The notes under the pieces are model-generated. The model saw nothing but the letters and a program-made list of their open reading frames with translations. It was not told where the DNA came from and did no database searches. The translations under genes and the position numbers were made by a program. A DNA stretch of 64,000 nt from Collinsella sp. GTDB lineage: Bacteria > Actinomycetota > Coriobacteriia > Coriobacteriales > Coriobacteriaceae. Within the stretch, counting starts at the first letter, position 1. Every line of letters starts with the position of its first letter. Positions 34,354 through 42,473 of the stretch are shown piece by piece. Where the stretch lies: contig JAHYYI010000001.1 in NCBI GenBank assembly GCA_019425045.1, positions 62,001-126,000 of the forward strand, written 5' to 3'.

Positions 34354-37300
34354 ATGCCCACTACCTCAACCGACCCGCGCGCCGCTGCCGCCGCGCTGCT
34401 GGTACCCGGTACCACCTGCCACGGTTTTGCCGTCGAGCGCTGCGAGACCGTGCCCGAGCTCGACTCGGACGCCTACGTGCTGCGCCACACCGCATCGGGC
34501 GCTCGCCTGCTGTACCTGGCGTGCGACGACGAAAACAAGGCCTTTGCCATTGGCTTTAAGACGCCGCCGGCCGATTCCACCGGCGTGTTCCATATTCTTG
34601 AGCACTCGGTGCTGTGCGGATCGGCCAAGTTCCCCGTCAAGGAGCCGTTTGTCGACCTGATCAAGAGCTCCATGCAGACGTTCCTCAACGCCATGACCTA
34701 CCCCGACAAGACCATCTACCCCGTTGCCACCACCAACGAGCAGGATCTGTACAACCTGATGGACGTGTACCTGGACGCGGTGTTCAACCCGGCCATCTAT
34801 ACCAAGCCCACCATTTTTGAGCAGGAGGGCTGGCACTACGAGCTGGACCTGCCGGAGGGCGCCGAGGGCGAAGGCAGCGCCGCCAGCCTGCGCGAGGGCA
34901 CGCTGCGCTATAACGGCGTGGTGTTCAACGAAATGAAGGGCGCGCTGTCCGACCCCATGAGCGTGCTGGACGATGCTGTTAACGCCGCACTCTATCCCGA
35001 CACCGCCTATGCGCACGAGAGTGGCGGCGACCCGCGCGCGATTCCCGCGCTCACCTACGAGCAGTTCCTGGATACGCACGCGCGCCACTACAATCCTTCC
35101 AACTCTTATATAACGCTCTACGGCGACCTAGATGTGGACCGCGCGCTGGCATTTTTGGACGAGCGCTATCTGTCGCAGTCGAGTGCTGCGAGCCGCCGCA
35201 TGGACGCCGCCGTTGCCGCCGGCGAGGACCCGTCCGCGCTGGCGCCCAATCCGCTGGGCGTGCAGGCGCCTGTGACCTGCGAGTATAAGCGCGTCGAGAT
35301 GGCCACCACGCCCGAGAACGCCTTGGTGGGCCTGGGTCTGGTGCTGGGTAGCGCGCTCGACCGCAAGCGCACGATCGCGGCGGATATCCTGTTCGAGGCA
35401 CTGCTGGGCTCCAACGAAGCACCGGTTAAGAAGGCCATTCTGGCCGCCGGCCTGGGCGGCAACGTGGTGAGCTACACCGCGGCCGAGAGCCTGCAGCCCT
35501 ACGAGCTCATCATGCTGCAAAACGCGCAGCCCGGCGTGGCGCGCGAGCTGCGTCGCGTATTCCAGGACGCCTGCCGCGACCTGTGCGAGCACGGCGTTCC
35601 GCGCGATCGCCTGGAAGCTATCATCAGCAGCAACGAATACGACCTGCGCCAGCGCGACTATGGCATCGCCGACGGCGTGGCCATTGCGTGCGACGCGTTG
35701 AGCACGTGGCTCTACGATGACGACGCCGCGACGCTGGCGCTCAAGTACGGCCCAGTGTACGAGGAGCTGCGTGGCGAGCTGGACGGCAGCTACTTTGAGG
35801 ACCTTCTGCGCGAGCTCGTGCTCCAGAACGATCACATGGCGCTGGTCGAGTTGGTTCCGGTAGACGCTGCCGAGGGTGCGGAGAGCGCCGAAGCTGCCGA
35901 GCTGGCTACCAAGCGCGACGCCATGACCGATGCCGAGCTGGCGGACGTGGTCGAGCGCACGGCCGCGCTGCGTGCCGCGCAGGAGGCCGAGGACACGCCC
36001 GAGGACAAGGCCACGCTGCCGCGCCTGCGTGTATCCGACATTGGCGAGGCGCGTCCCGAGCCGCCGCTGGTTGTGGACACGACCGCGCCCATCCCCTGTC
36101 TGCGCCACGGCATCCCCACCAACCGCCTGGCCTACGCCATGCAGTATTTCGACCTGAGCTGCGTCGCATTTGAGGACCTGCCCTACGTGACGCTGCTCTG
36201 CCGCCTGCTCAAGCAGCTGCCCACGCGCGAGCACTCGGCCGAGGAGCTCGACAACTTGCTCGCCGGCAAGCTGGGCTTTTTAAGCTTTACGACCGAGGTC
36301 ATGACGCAGCCCAACGTGGACGGCGTGCGCCCCTACCTGCTGGTGAGCGCCGGCGCCCTGTCCGAGAAGATCGACGCGCTGGCGAGCCTGCCGCGCGAGG
36401 TGTGGTCGAGCACGCTACTGGCGGATGCCGACGCCGACCGCGTTCGCGACGTGCTCACGCAGATTCGCATTGGGCTTGAGCAGGGCTTTATCAACAACGG
36501 CCACTCGGCGGCGCTGGGTCGCGCGATGAGCTACAGCTCGCCTTCGGCCGTGGTGCGCGAGCAGCTTTCGGGCGTGGACTTCTACCTGTTCCTGCGCGAT
36601 CTGCTCGAGCACTTTGACGAGCGACTGGACGGCCTGCGCGCCAAGCTTGCCGAGCTGGCAGACCACATCTTTGTGGCCGATGGCTGCATGGCGAGCTTTA
36701 CCGGCAGCGACGAGGACTTTGACGCGTACTGGGATGCCGCGGGCGACCTGGGGCTTGACGCGGGTGACGGCGCCGATGCCGGCCGCAACGCGCTCGTGGT
36801 GCCGGAGCCGCGCGACCGTCACGAGGCTTTCGTCATCCCCAGCGACATCTGCTTTGCTGCGCGCGCGTGCGACCCGCGCCGTCTGGGCATCGACGTGACG
36901 GGCGCCTGGGCGGTTGCCGCCAACGCGCTCTCCTACGGCTACCTGTGGAACGAGATCCGCGTGAAGGGCGGTGCGTACGGCTGCGGATTCCGCGCTGCTG
37001 GCGAGCGCCAGACGGCGTTCTACACCTACCGCGACCCGGCAATCGACCCCTCGATTGAGCGCGTGGAACGCGCGGGCGCATGGCTCGGCAGCTTTGAGCC
37101 CGACGAGGCCGCCTTCGAGGGCTTTATCGTGAGCTGCGTGAGCGGCATGGACGCGCCCGTGAAGCCGTACGCGCTCACCAAGCGCCGCAATACGACCTAC
37201 CTGGCCGGGCTCGATCCGCACGCGCGCGAGGAGCGCCGCGCCCAGATGCTCGCGGCCACACCCGCTGAGCTGCGCGCACTCGGCGCCGATGTGACGCGCA

Positions 37301-37392
37301 TCGCAGCCGCGTCGCCCACCTGCGTCTTTGGCGGCCGAGACGTCATCGCCAAGAGCAACGCCGGCTTTAACATCGTCGACCTGTTGGGCTAA
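34354..37392 (+). CDS. M16C family zinc metallopeptidase (insulinase/presequence protease type)
   Basis: 1012 aa, full length for the M16C (PreP-like) group, which degrades peptides inside a large closed chamber. The inverse zinc motif HXXEH is HILEH (residues 80-84), with the third-ligand region NEQDLYNLMDVYLDAVFNP about 70 residues on. An M16C-associated helical hinge lies near residue 500-560, and the second half includes the conserved RVKGGAYGCGF. AAAGGAG precedes the ATG at 34354. There is no signal peptide. It is monocistronic and ends in a strong terminator. Confidence 0.9.
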   Translation: MPTTSTDPRAAAAALLVPGTTCHGFAVERCETVPELDSDAYVLRHTASGARLLYLACDDENKAFAIGFKTPPADSTGVFHILEHSVLCGSAKFPVKEPFVDLIKSSMQTFLNAMTYPDKTIYPVATTNEQDLYNLMDVYLDAVFNPAIYTKPTIFEQEGWHYELDLPEGAEGEGSAASLREGTLRYNGVVFNEMKGALSDPMSVLDDAVNAALYPDTAYAHESGGDPRAIPALTYEQFLDTHARHYNPSNSYITLYGDLDVDRALAFLDERYLSQSSAASRRMDAAVAAGEDPSALAPNPLGVQAPVTCEYKRVEMATTPENALVGLGLVLGSALDRKRTIAADILFEALLGSNEAPVKKAILAAGLGGNVVSYTAAESLQPYELIMLQNAQPGVARELRRVFQDACRDLCEHGVPRDRLEAIISSNEYDLRQRDYGIADGVAIACDALSTWLYDDDAATLALKYGPVYEELRGELDGSYFEDLLRELVLQNDHMALVELVPVDAAEGAESAEAAELATKRDAMTDAELADVVERTAALRAAQEAEDTPEDKATLPRLRVSDIGEARPEPPLVVDTTAPIPCLRHGIPTNRLAYAMQYFDLSCVAFEDLPYVTLLCRLLKQLPTREHSAEELDNLLAGKLGFLSFTTEVMTQPNVDGVRPYLLVSAGALSEKIDALASLPREVWSSTLLADADADRVRDVLTQIRIGLEQGFINNGHSAALGRAMSYSSPSAVVREQLSGVDFYLFLRDLLEHFDERLDGLRAKLAELADHIFVADGCMASFTGSDEDFDAYWDAAGDLGLDAGDGADAGRNALVVPEPRDRHEAFVIPSDICFAARACDPRRLGIDVTGAWAVAANALSYGYLWNEIRVKGGAYGCGFRAAGERQTAFYTYRDPAIDPSIERVERAGAWLGSFEPDEAAFEGFIVSCVSGMDAPVKPYALTKRRNTTYLAGLDPHAREERRAQMLAATPAELRALGADVTRIAAASPTCVFGGRDVIAKSNAGFNIVDLLG

Positions 37393-37397
37393 CGCAC

Positions 37398-37443
37398 AAA
37401 GGTAGATTTTTGGGACATGACCGAAAATCTACCTTTTTCTTTT
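37398..37443 (+). terminator. Terminator of the M16C peptidase gene
   Basis: AAAGGTAGATTTT (37398-37410) pairs perfectly with 37424-37436, followed by TTCTTTT. Confidence 0.9.
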
Positions 37444-37462
37444 GCCGCAGTCTGCCGATTTA

Positions 37463-37600
37463 TCTCGATCTGTAACGCTAAGGCGGCAATATTGGCTCCA
37501 GATGTTACAAATCGAGACGTTTCCGGATGACGCCGGCCCTTTGTCTCAATCTGTAACATCTAGGTCCAATTTTGCCGAGTTACTGTTACAGATCGAGACG
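37463..37600. repeat. Nested inverted repeat with four TCTGTAAC-type half-sites
   Basis: Two hairpin units, TCTCGATCTGTAAC...GTTACAAATCGAGA and GTCTCAATCTGTAAC...GTTACAGATCGAGAC, stand side by side. Their inner parts are also inverse copies of each other, so the whole 138 bp is a nested palindrome. It lies between the M16C terminator and hicAB; no gene is seen. Confidence 0.8.
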
Positions 37601-37632
37601 AACTGCCGCAGACGCCCACTCCACAGCACAGA

Positions 37633-37669
37633 CCACCACAAAGATGCCTGTCCCCATTCTCAGTGGTGA
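37633..37669. repeat. Small hairpin with CCTGTCCCCATT core
   Basis: CACCAC (37634-37639) and GTGGTG (37663-37668) flank a core shared with the hairpin at 57365-57401 (AAAG.TGCCTGTCCCCATT). Confidence 0.6.
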
Positions 37670-37732
37670 TTCGAACACTTGTTCTATACGCACACATGTT
37701 CTATAGTAGAGGTGCTTGCAACGACCTGAAAT

Positions 37733-37753
37733 TGCAACTAGAATATAGTTGCA
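37733..37753 (+). promoter_or_regulatory. Probable HicB operator upstream of hicA
   Basis: A perfect dyad TGCAACTA (37733-37740) / TAGTTGCA (37746-37753) with a 5-bp spacer ends 14 bp before the hicA start. A half-site TTGCAAC lies at 37716-37722. Autoregulation by the antitoxin HicB is usual for this family. A LexA-like CGAACACTTGTTCT lies at 37672-37685. Confidence 0.55.
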
Positions 37754-37767
37754 GAATGTGAGGCGGG

Positions 37768-38031
37768 ATGACTCGATCCGATAAACTCATCGCCCAACTG
37801 TTTAGCTGCCCTTCAACTTATCGGTATGCGGATTTTTTAAAAGTCATGGCTTCATATGGCTTTGAAATGGACAGCAAAGGCAAGACATCCGGATCGCGCG
37901 TTCGCTTCTACAGGCCATCAGATGGCAGGATGTTCGTAATGCACGCGCCTCATCCATCTGACGAATTGACAGCGGGGACCATTCGAAACATCGTTCGCTT
38001 TCTGCAAGATGTCGGAGGTAGTCATGAGTAA
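37768..38031 (+). CDS. hicA: HicA-type mRNA interferase toxin
   Basis: 87 aa. HicA toxins have a double-stranded-RNA-binding-like fold and cut mRNA during translation. The core (YRYADFLKVMASYGFEMDSKGKTSGSRVRFYRP) is followed by the conserved catalytic-His region MHAPHPSDELTAGTIRNIVRFL. The usual GSH..Y motif is changed to GSRVRFY, with the key His shifted to HAPHP, a form seen in many HicA proteins. It overlaps hicB by 8 bp. Confidence 0.88.
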   Translation: MTRSDKLIAQLFSCPSTYRYADFLKVMASYGFEMDSKGKTSGSRVRFYRPSDGRMFVMHAPHPSDELTAGTIRNIVRFLQDVGGSHE

Positions 38032-38353
38032 CGTTTTGGCATACAAAGGTTATTTCGCCCCGGTCGAGTTCAATGCCGAACAGCATGTGCTAACAGGTAT
38101 GGTCGCCGGCATTAGGGACGCAATCGTATTTGAAGGCTCCACGGCTGAAGAAGTGGAGCAATGCTTCCACGACGCCGTCGACGATTACCTTGAGTTTTGC
38201 GCCGAGAAGGGCAAGGAACCCGAGCGGGCTTTTAAGGGCTCGTTCAACGTAAGAACGGGCTCTGAGCTCCACAAGCAAGCAGCGCTGGCAGCGGCAAAGA
38301 AGGGTGAGTCACTCAATAAGTTTGTGACTGAAGCGATCGCTGCGGCGCTGTGA
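38024..38353 (+). CDS. hicB: HicB-type antitoxin
   Basis: 109 aa. The N-terminal half (YKGYFAPVEFNAEQHVLTGMVAGIRD, then GSTAEEVEQCFHDAVDDYL) is the degenerate RNase H-like fold that binds HicA. The C-terminal 40 residues (FNVRTGSELHKQAALAAAKKGESLNKFVTEAI) form a ribbon-helix-helix DNA-binding domain. The ATG at 38024 follows a GGAGG site inside hicA. A GC-rich hairpin after the stop may end the transcript. Confidence 0.88.
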   Translation: MSNVLAYKGYFAPVEFNAEQHVLTGMVAGIRDAIVFEGSTAEEVEQCFHDAVDDYLEFCAEKGKEPERAFKGSFNVRTGSELHKQAALAAAKKGESLNKFVTEAIAAAL

Positions 38354-38367
38354 AGCCAACGTCGAGT

Positions 38368-38404
38368 CGAAGCCGCCACACAGGGCGCCTTTGTGGCGGC
38401 TTCG
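38368..38404 (+). terminator. Hairpin after hicB
   Basis: CGAAGCCGCCACA (38368-38380) pairs perfectly with 38392-38404. Only ACGTTT follows, so termination may be weak. It abuts the dispersed element at 38409. Confidence 0.55.
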
Positions 38405-38408
38405 ACGT

Positions 38409-38458
38409 TTGCCCAGATAAAACCCGCCAAAATAAACCTGTCCCTTTTTGGCAGGTTT
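38409..38458. repeat. Dispersed 50-bp element, copy a
   Basis: The sequence reads TTTGCCCAGATAAAACC, GCCAAAATAAACCTG, TCCCTTTTTGGCAGG. Near-identical copies occur at 47886 and 50021 and a partial one at 57402. The ends GCCAAAA and TTTTGGC form a hairpin. It lies directly before the fthC ribosome binding site. Confidence 0.8.
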
Positions 38459-38474
38459 GCTAGAGGAGGCTGGG

Positions 38475-39071
38475 ATGGACAAGGCTGAGTTGCGGCGGGC
38501 AATGATTGCTCGGCGCGACGATCTCGATTTGGATGTACGGGCGGCGAAGTCTGCTGATATCTGTGCGCGGCTGGTTGAGCTGCTGGGCCGCTTGGATGCC
38601 GCGGCGCCGCGCACCGTTGCCGTCTATGCCGCGATGGGTTCCGAGGCAGACCCTGCCGCGTTTGCCGCTGCGGCCGCCGTGCGCGGCTGGCGCGTAGCCT
38701 ATCCGTGCATGCTCTCGGCAATTGATGCCGCAGCTTGTGGCCAGCGCATGTGTATGCGGGCAGTTGCCGCCGACGATGCGTCCGCGGCTCCGTTTATCGC
38801 CCACCCTACGCGGGCCTTCGCAGCCACGGACGTCGACAGCGACCACTTCCCCATCGTGCCCGCCGCCGAGCTCGACATGGTTGTCGTGCCGCTCGTGGCT
38901 TTCGACCGCACCGGCGCGCGCCTGGGCTACGGCGGCGGCTGCTATGACCGCTACCTGCCCATGCTCTCGCCCGTATGTCAAATCGTCGGCATCGCCTTTG
39001 ACGAACAGCGCGTCGACCACATCCCCACCGACGCCCACGATCTGCCGCTGCCCCACATCATCAGCGCCTAA
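38475..39071 (+). CDS. fthC: 5-formyltetrahydrofolate cyclo-ligase
   Basis: 198 aa. It converts 5-formyl-THF to 5,10-methenyl-THF using ATP, returning folate to the one-carbon pool. The N-terminal basic helix KAELRRAMIARRDDL and the C-terminal signature RLGYGGGCYDRYL, followed by GIAFDEQRVDHIPTDAHD, are typical. An AGGAGG site precedes the ATG at 38475. The gene is convergent with metA, about 40 bp away. Confidence 0.92.
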   Translation: MDKAELRRAMIARRDDLDLDVRAAKSADICARLVELLGRLDAAAPRTVAVYAAMGSEADPAAFAAAAAVRGWRVAYPCMLSAIDAAACGQRMCMRAVAADDASAAPFIAHPTRAFAATDVDSDHFPIVPAAELDMVVVPLVAFDRTGARLGYGGGCYDRYLPMLSPVCQIVGIAFDEQRVDHIPTDAHDLPLPHIISA

Positions 39072-39113
39072 CCGCTGCCACATCAGCCACGGCTACAGCG
39101 GCATCATCGCAGC

Positions 39114-40040
39114 CTAGTGCTCCTCGCCGGCGCGGGCCAGGTCGTAGGGCGTGGTCTGGTAGACGTAGTAGTTGAGCCAGTTGGTGTAGAACAGCTGAGC
39201 CTGACTGCGCCAGACGTTGCGCGGCTCGGCGGTGGGGTCGTCGTTCGGGAAGTAATGCGCCGGCACCTGAGGGTTAAGCCCGCGCTTCACGTCGCGCTCG
39301 TACTCCAAACGCAGCGTGTCGGTATCGTACTCGGGATGGCCAAAGACAAAGAAGCGGCGGCTGTCGGTCGACTTGACGATGTACAGGCCCACCTCGTCGG
39401 ACACGGCCACGACCTCAAGCTGCGGCTCGGCCTCCACGTCCTCGCGGCGCACATCGGTGTTGCGCGAATGCACGGCATAGAAACGGTCGTCAAAGCCGCG
39501 GACCAGCGGGCTTTGCGGCTTCACCAGATAATGCTCGAACACGCCACTCGCCTTTGCCGGCAGATCGTACTTCTGGATACCGTAATGATGGTAGAGCCCC
39601 GCCTGCGCGCCCCAACAAATATGCAGCGTAGAGTGCACATGCGTGGTGGACCAATCCATGATCTGGCAGAGCTCGGGCCAGTAGTCGACCTCCTCGAACG
39701 GCATCTGCTCCACCGGCGCGCCCGTGATGATCAGGCCGTCGTAGTGGATGTCGCGGATGTCGTCGAACGTGCGGTAGAACGTCTCCAGGTGGCCGGCACT
39801 CACGTGCGTGGCCTCGTGCGTTTTGGTGCGCAGCAGGTCCACCTCCACCTGCAGCGGCGTGTTGGAGAGCTTGCGCATGATCTGCGTCTCGGTGGCGATC
39901 TTGGTGGGCATGAGGTTGAGGATGAGCACGCGCAGCGGCCGGATGTCCTGGTGCAGCGCGCGGTACTCGGTCATGACAAAGATGTTCTCGCTCTCGAGCT
40001 GCGCGGCGGCAGGGAGGGCGTCGGGAATACGAATGGGCAT
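39114..40040 (-). CDS. metA: Homoserine O-acetyltransferase (MetA family)
   Basis: 308 aa. It acylates homoserine as the first committed step to methionine. The catalytic Cys is Cys142 in HICWGAQAGLYHHYG, with the His/Glu of FVFGHPEYD completing the triad. Residue 111 is Glu (TGAPVEQMPFEEV). In this family Glu at this position goes with acetyl-CoA use and Gly with succinyl-CoA, so an acetyltransferase is predicted in spite of the usual succinyltransferase label. It stands alone, and no SAM riboswitch is seen upstream. Confidence 0.93.
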   Translation of the reverse strand: MPIRIPDALPAAAQLESENIFVMTEYRALHQDIRPLRVLILNLMPTKIATETQIMRKLSNTPLQVEVDLLRTKTHEATHVSAGHLETFYRTFDDIRDIHYDGLIITGAPVEQMPFEEVDYWPELCQIMDWSTTHVHSTLHICWGAQAGLYHHYGIQKYDLPAKASGVFEHYLVKPQSPLVRGFDDRFYAVHSRNTDVRREDVEAEPQLEVVAVSDEVGLYIVKSTDSRRFFVFGHPEYDTDTLRLEYERDVKRGLNPQVPAHYFPNDDPTAEPRNVWRSQAQLFYTNWLNYYVYQTTPYDLARAGEEH

Positions 40041-40251
40041 GGATGCTCCTTACGAGTCAGTTGCAGCTATGGTACAACGACCGGCCCCATCCGCGCGAGC
40101 GCATCGCCCAGCGATGCCGTCAGCGGCCCAAATCACTCCAAAAGTAGAGATTAAGGCATGCCCAAAAAATCTATGGCGCTTTAGCCTAGCAAAGTGACAG
40201 CTGGACGCTACAATGGTCCGACGCAAAAAACTCGGTCGAAAGGATACATAT

Positions 40252-41229
40252 ATGTTCCAGACGCGTAAGATCGGCGTGGTCGGCCAGGGCCACGTAGGAG
40301 CACATGTCACCAACAGCCTACTTATGCAGGGCATTGCCGATGAGCTGTACCTGTGCGATATCAACGAGGCCAAAGTGACGTCCGAGGTCCAGGACCTGCG
40401 TGACTCCCTTTCGTTTGTCCCGTACAACACCAAGATCGTCAATTGCTACGACCACTACGAGGAGCTGGCCTGCTGCGACGTCATCGTCAACGCCGCCGGC
40501 AAGGTCGCGCTGGCCGCCGGCAACCGCGACGGCGAGCTGTTCTTTACCACCGATGCCGCCCGCACCTTTGCCAAGCGCATCGTCGACGCCGGCTTTGACG
40601 GCATCTTCGTGAGCATCTCCAACCCCTGCGACGTCGTGTGCACCGAGTTGTGGCACCTGACCGGCTACGATCCCAAGAAGATCATCGGCTCGGGCTGCGG
40701 CCTGGACTCCGCCCGCCTGCGCACCGAGATCTCCAAGAAGGTCGGCGTGAGCCCCAAGTCCATCGACGCCTATATGATCGGCGAGCACGGCTTTAGCCAG
40801 CTTGCAGCCTTTAAGGCCGCGGCCATCGCCGGCAAGAGCCTTAACGAGCTTCAGGCCGAGAACCCCGACAAGTACGCCTTCGACCACATGGAGGTCGAGG
40901 AGCTTGCACGCAAGGGCGGCTATGTGACCTACCAGGGCAAGCAGTGCACCGAGTACGCCGTCGCCAACTCCGCCGCGCGCGTCTGCGCCGCCGTGCTTCA
41001 CAACGAGCACGCCGTGCTTTCCGCCTCCACGCTTATGACCGGCCAGTATGGCGAGGAGGGCATCTTCACCTCCCTGCCGTGCGTGATCGGCGCCGAGGGC
41101 GTCGAGGAGGTCTACACGCTGGACCTGTCCGAGTACGAGCTCGAGGGCTTCCACAAGAGCTGCCAGCACATTCGCGACAACATCGCCCAGCTCGACTGGT
41201 GGGACGCCGAGGCCTACGACGCAAAGTAG
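40252..41229 (+). CDS. L-lactate dehydrogenase/L-2-hydroxyacid dehydrogenase family
   Basis: 325 aa. NAD-dependent enzyme of the lactate/malate dehydrogenase family. The Rossmann motif is GVVGQGHVGAHV, the first conserved block NAAGK, then SNPCDVV and the catalytic His in YMIGEHGFSQ, with the substrate Arg in DSARLRTEI. Acidic Asp (LYLCDINEAK) favours NAD. The substrate loop differs from classical LDH, so an L-2-hydroxyisocaproate dehydrogenase-like specificity is possible. AAAGGA precedes the ATG at 40252. A perfect terminator follows. Confidence 0.85.
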   Translation: MFQTRKIGVVGQGHVGAHVTNSLLMQGIADELYLCDINEAKVTSEVQDLRDSLSFVPYNTKIVNCYDHYEELACCDVIVNAAGKVALAAGNRDGELFFTTDAARTFAKRIVDAGFDGIFVSISNPCDVVCTELWHLTGYDPKKIIGSGCGLDSARLRTEISKKVGVSPKSIDAYMIGEHGFSQLAAFKAAAIAGKSLNELQAENPDKYAFDHMEVEELARKGGYVTYQGKQCTEYAVANSAARVCAAVLHNEHAVLSASTLMTGQYGEEGIFTSLPCVIGAEGVEEVYTLDLSEYELEGFHKSCQHIRDNIAQLDWWDAEAYDAK

Positions 41230-41272
41230 GCCGCTGGCTGCCGCAACCTTGCGAATCTATGCGCGATACTAA

Positions 41273-41313
41273 GCGGGCCGCGCCGGAAACCCACCGGCGC
41301 GGCCCGCTTTTTA
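41273..41313 (+). terminator. Terminator of the lactate dehydrogenase gene
   Basis: GCGGGCCGCGCCGG (41273-41286) pairs perfectly with 41294-41307, followed by TTTTT. Confidence 0.95.
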
Positions 41314-41360
41314 CGCACGCTGTTCGCTTGCGAATCGAAGGTGAATGCTTTTCCCGTTAC

Positions 41361-42329
41361 CTAGTACTGCTCGATGCCCATGTAGCGACGAATCTCAGGG
41401 CTGTGGTCGAACACCTTTCCGCGGGCGGCGCGCAGCTCGCAGCTCATGTTGTAGAAGAATATCGGCTCCAGGTACGAACGCACGCTGGCGGGCACCTCGC
41501 CCACGCCGTACTCGAGTGCATCGAGCACCATAACCGTATCGGTGTGCGTGTTGAGGAACGCCAGCGCGCGCTCCTCCATGGGGCGGCACTCGCCCGATCC
41601 GAGCTGCACAAAGTAGAACACGCCGGGCTCGGTAGCCTCGAAAGGACCGTGGAAATACTCGCCGGAGTGGATGTAGCAGCAGTGCTGCCACTGCATCTCC
41701 ATAAGCGAGCAAATCGCCATGGCGTAGGTCTGGCTAAAGTTGGGGCCGGAACCCAGGATATAGAAGAACTTATGCTGCTGGCAGAGCTCGGCAAAGCGAT
41801 CGCCCAGCTCGGCGTTGACCTTCTCGCGGGCGGCGGGCAGCAGCGCATCCATCTGCTTAAGGCCCTCGTACATGTCAGCGAGTGCCTCGTAGCCTTCCTG
41901 CTGGTCGAGCAGCTCGGCGGCGATCAGAGCGCCGATGCCCTGCGGCACCTCGACCTGTGACACGCCCTCGCCCCACGGATAGACCCAGGTGGTCCACTTG
42001 CCGTTATCGATCTTGGAGCCCTCGCAGTCGGTGAGGGCAACGACCTCGGCGCCGGCAGCCAGCGCCATCTCGCAGCCGTCGACGACCTCCTGCGTGTTGC
42101 CGCTGTGGCTGCAGGCAATAACGAGCGACTTCGGCCCTAAGCTCTTGGGGGCCATCAGGCAAAACTCGCGTGCAGTGTAGACCGTCGAGGTAAACGTGGT
42201 GGCCTCGCGCTTGAGCAGCTCGTTGGCCGGCATCAGGTCGATCATCGAACCGCCGCAAGCGATCCAAAAGACGTTCTCAATCTTGCCCTTGCGCTCGATG
42301 ATTTCCTGAACCAGATCATGTGCGTTCAT
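41361..42329 (-). CDS. Two-domain SIS protein, FrlB-type deglycase (system B)
   Basis: 322 aa. First SIS domain: NVFWIACGGSMIDLMP and ACSHSGNTQEVV; second: FYILGSGPNFSQTYAMAICSLMEMQWQHCCYIHSGEYFHGPFE. The C-terminus ends RRYMGIEQY, close to fructoselysine-6-phosphate deglycase FrlB. Unlike the other SIS genes here it has no PTS genes next to it, so its substrate must enter by another route or by one of the PTS systems in the window. It lies downstream of a GntR regulator on the same strand, with repeated GTTCTAT sites between them. Confidence 0.8.
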   Translation of the reverse strand: MNAHDLVQEIIERKGKIENVFWIACGGSMIDLMPANELLKREATTFTSTVYTAREFCLMAPKSLGPKSLVIACSHSGNTQEVVDGCEMALAAGAEVVALTDCEGSKIDNGKWTTWVYPWGEGVSQVEVPQGIGALIAAELLDQQEGYEALADMYEGLKQMDALLPAAREKVNAELGDRFAELCQQHKFFYILGSGPNFSQTYAMAICSLMEMQWQHCCYIHSGEYFHGPFEATEPGVFYFVQLGSGECRPMEERALAFLNTHTDTVMVLDALEYGVGEVPASVRSYLEPIFFYNMSCELRAARGKVFDHSPEIRRYMGIEQY

Positions 42330-42385
42330 CCTGGTTTTCCTCCTTGTGTGGCGGTTTTGAACGACGACAGCTCGTACCTGCGGTC

Positions 42386-42464
42386 GTTCTATGTTGTCCT
42401 ATTTATAGCACGCACGACGACGCTCGTGAAGTCATTTCACCAAACTTGTTCTATGTTGTTCTAT
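42386..42464 (-). promoter_or_regulatory. Paired GTTCTAT operator-like sites upstream of SIS-B
   Basis: GTTCTATGTTGTCCTAT (42386-42402) and GTTCTATGTTGTTCTAT (42448-42464) are near-identical 17-mers, each made of two heptamers spaced 10 bp. They lie between the GntR gene and SIS-B and probably bind that regulator. Confidence 0.65.
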
Positions 42465-42473
42465 CTATGGACG

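Noticed and set aside
41361..42329. SIS-B as glucosamine-6-phosphate isomerizing synthase GlmS
   Set aside because: It lacks the N-terminal glutamine amidotransferase domain and has the RRYMG C-terminus of deglycases.
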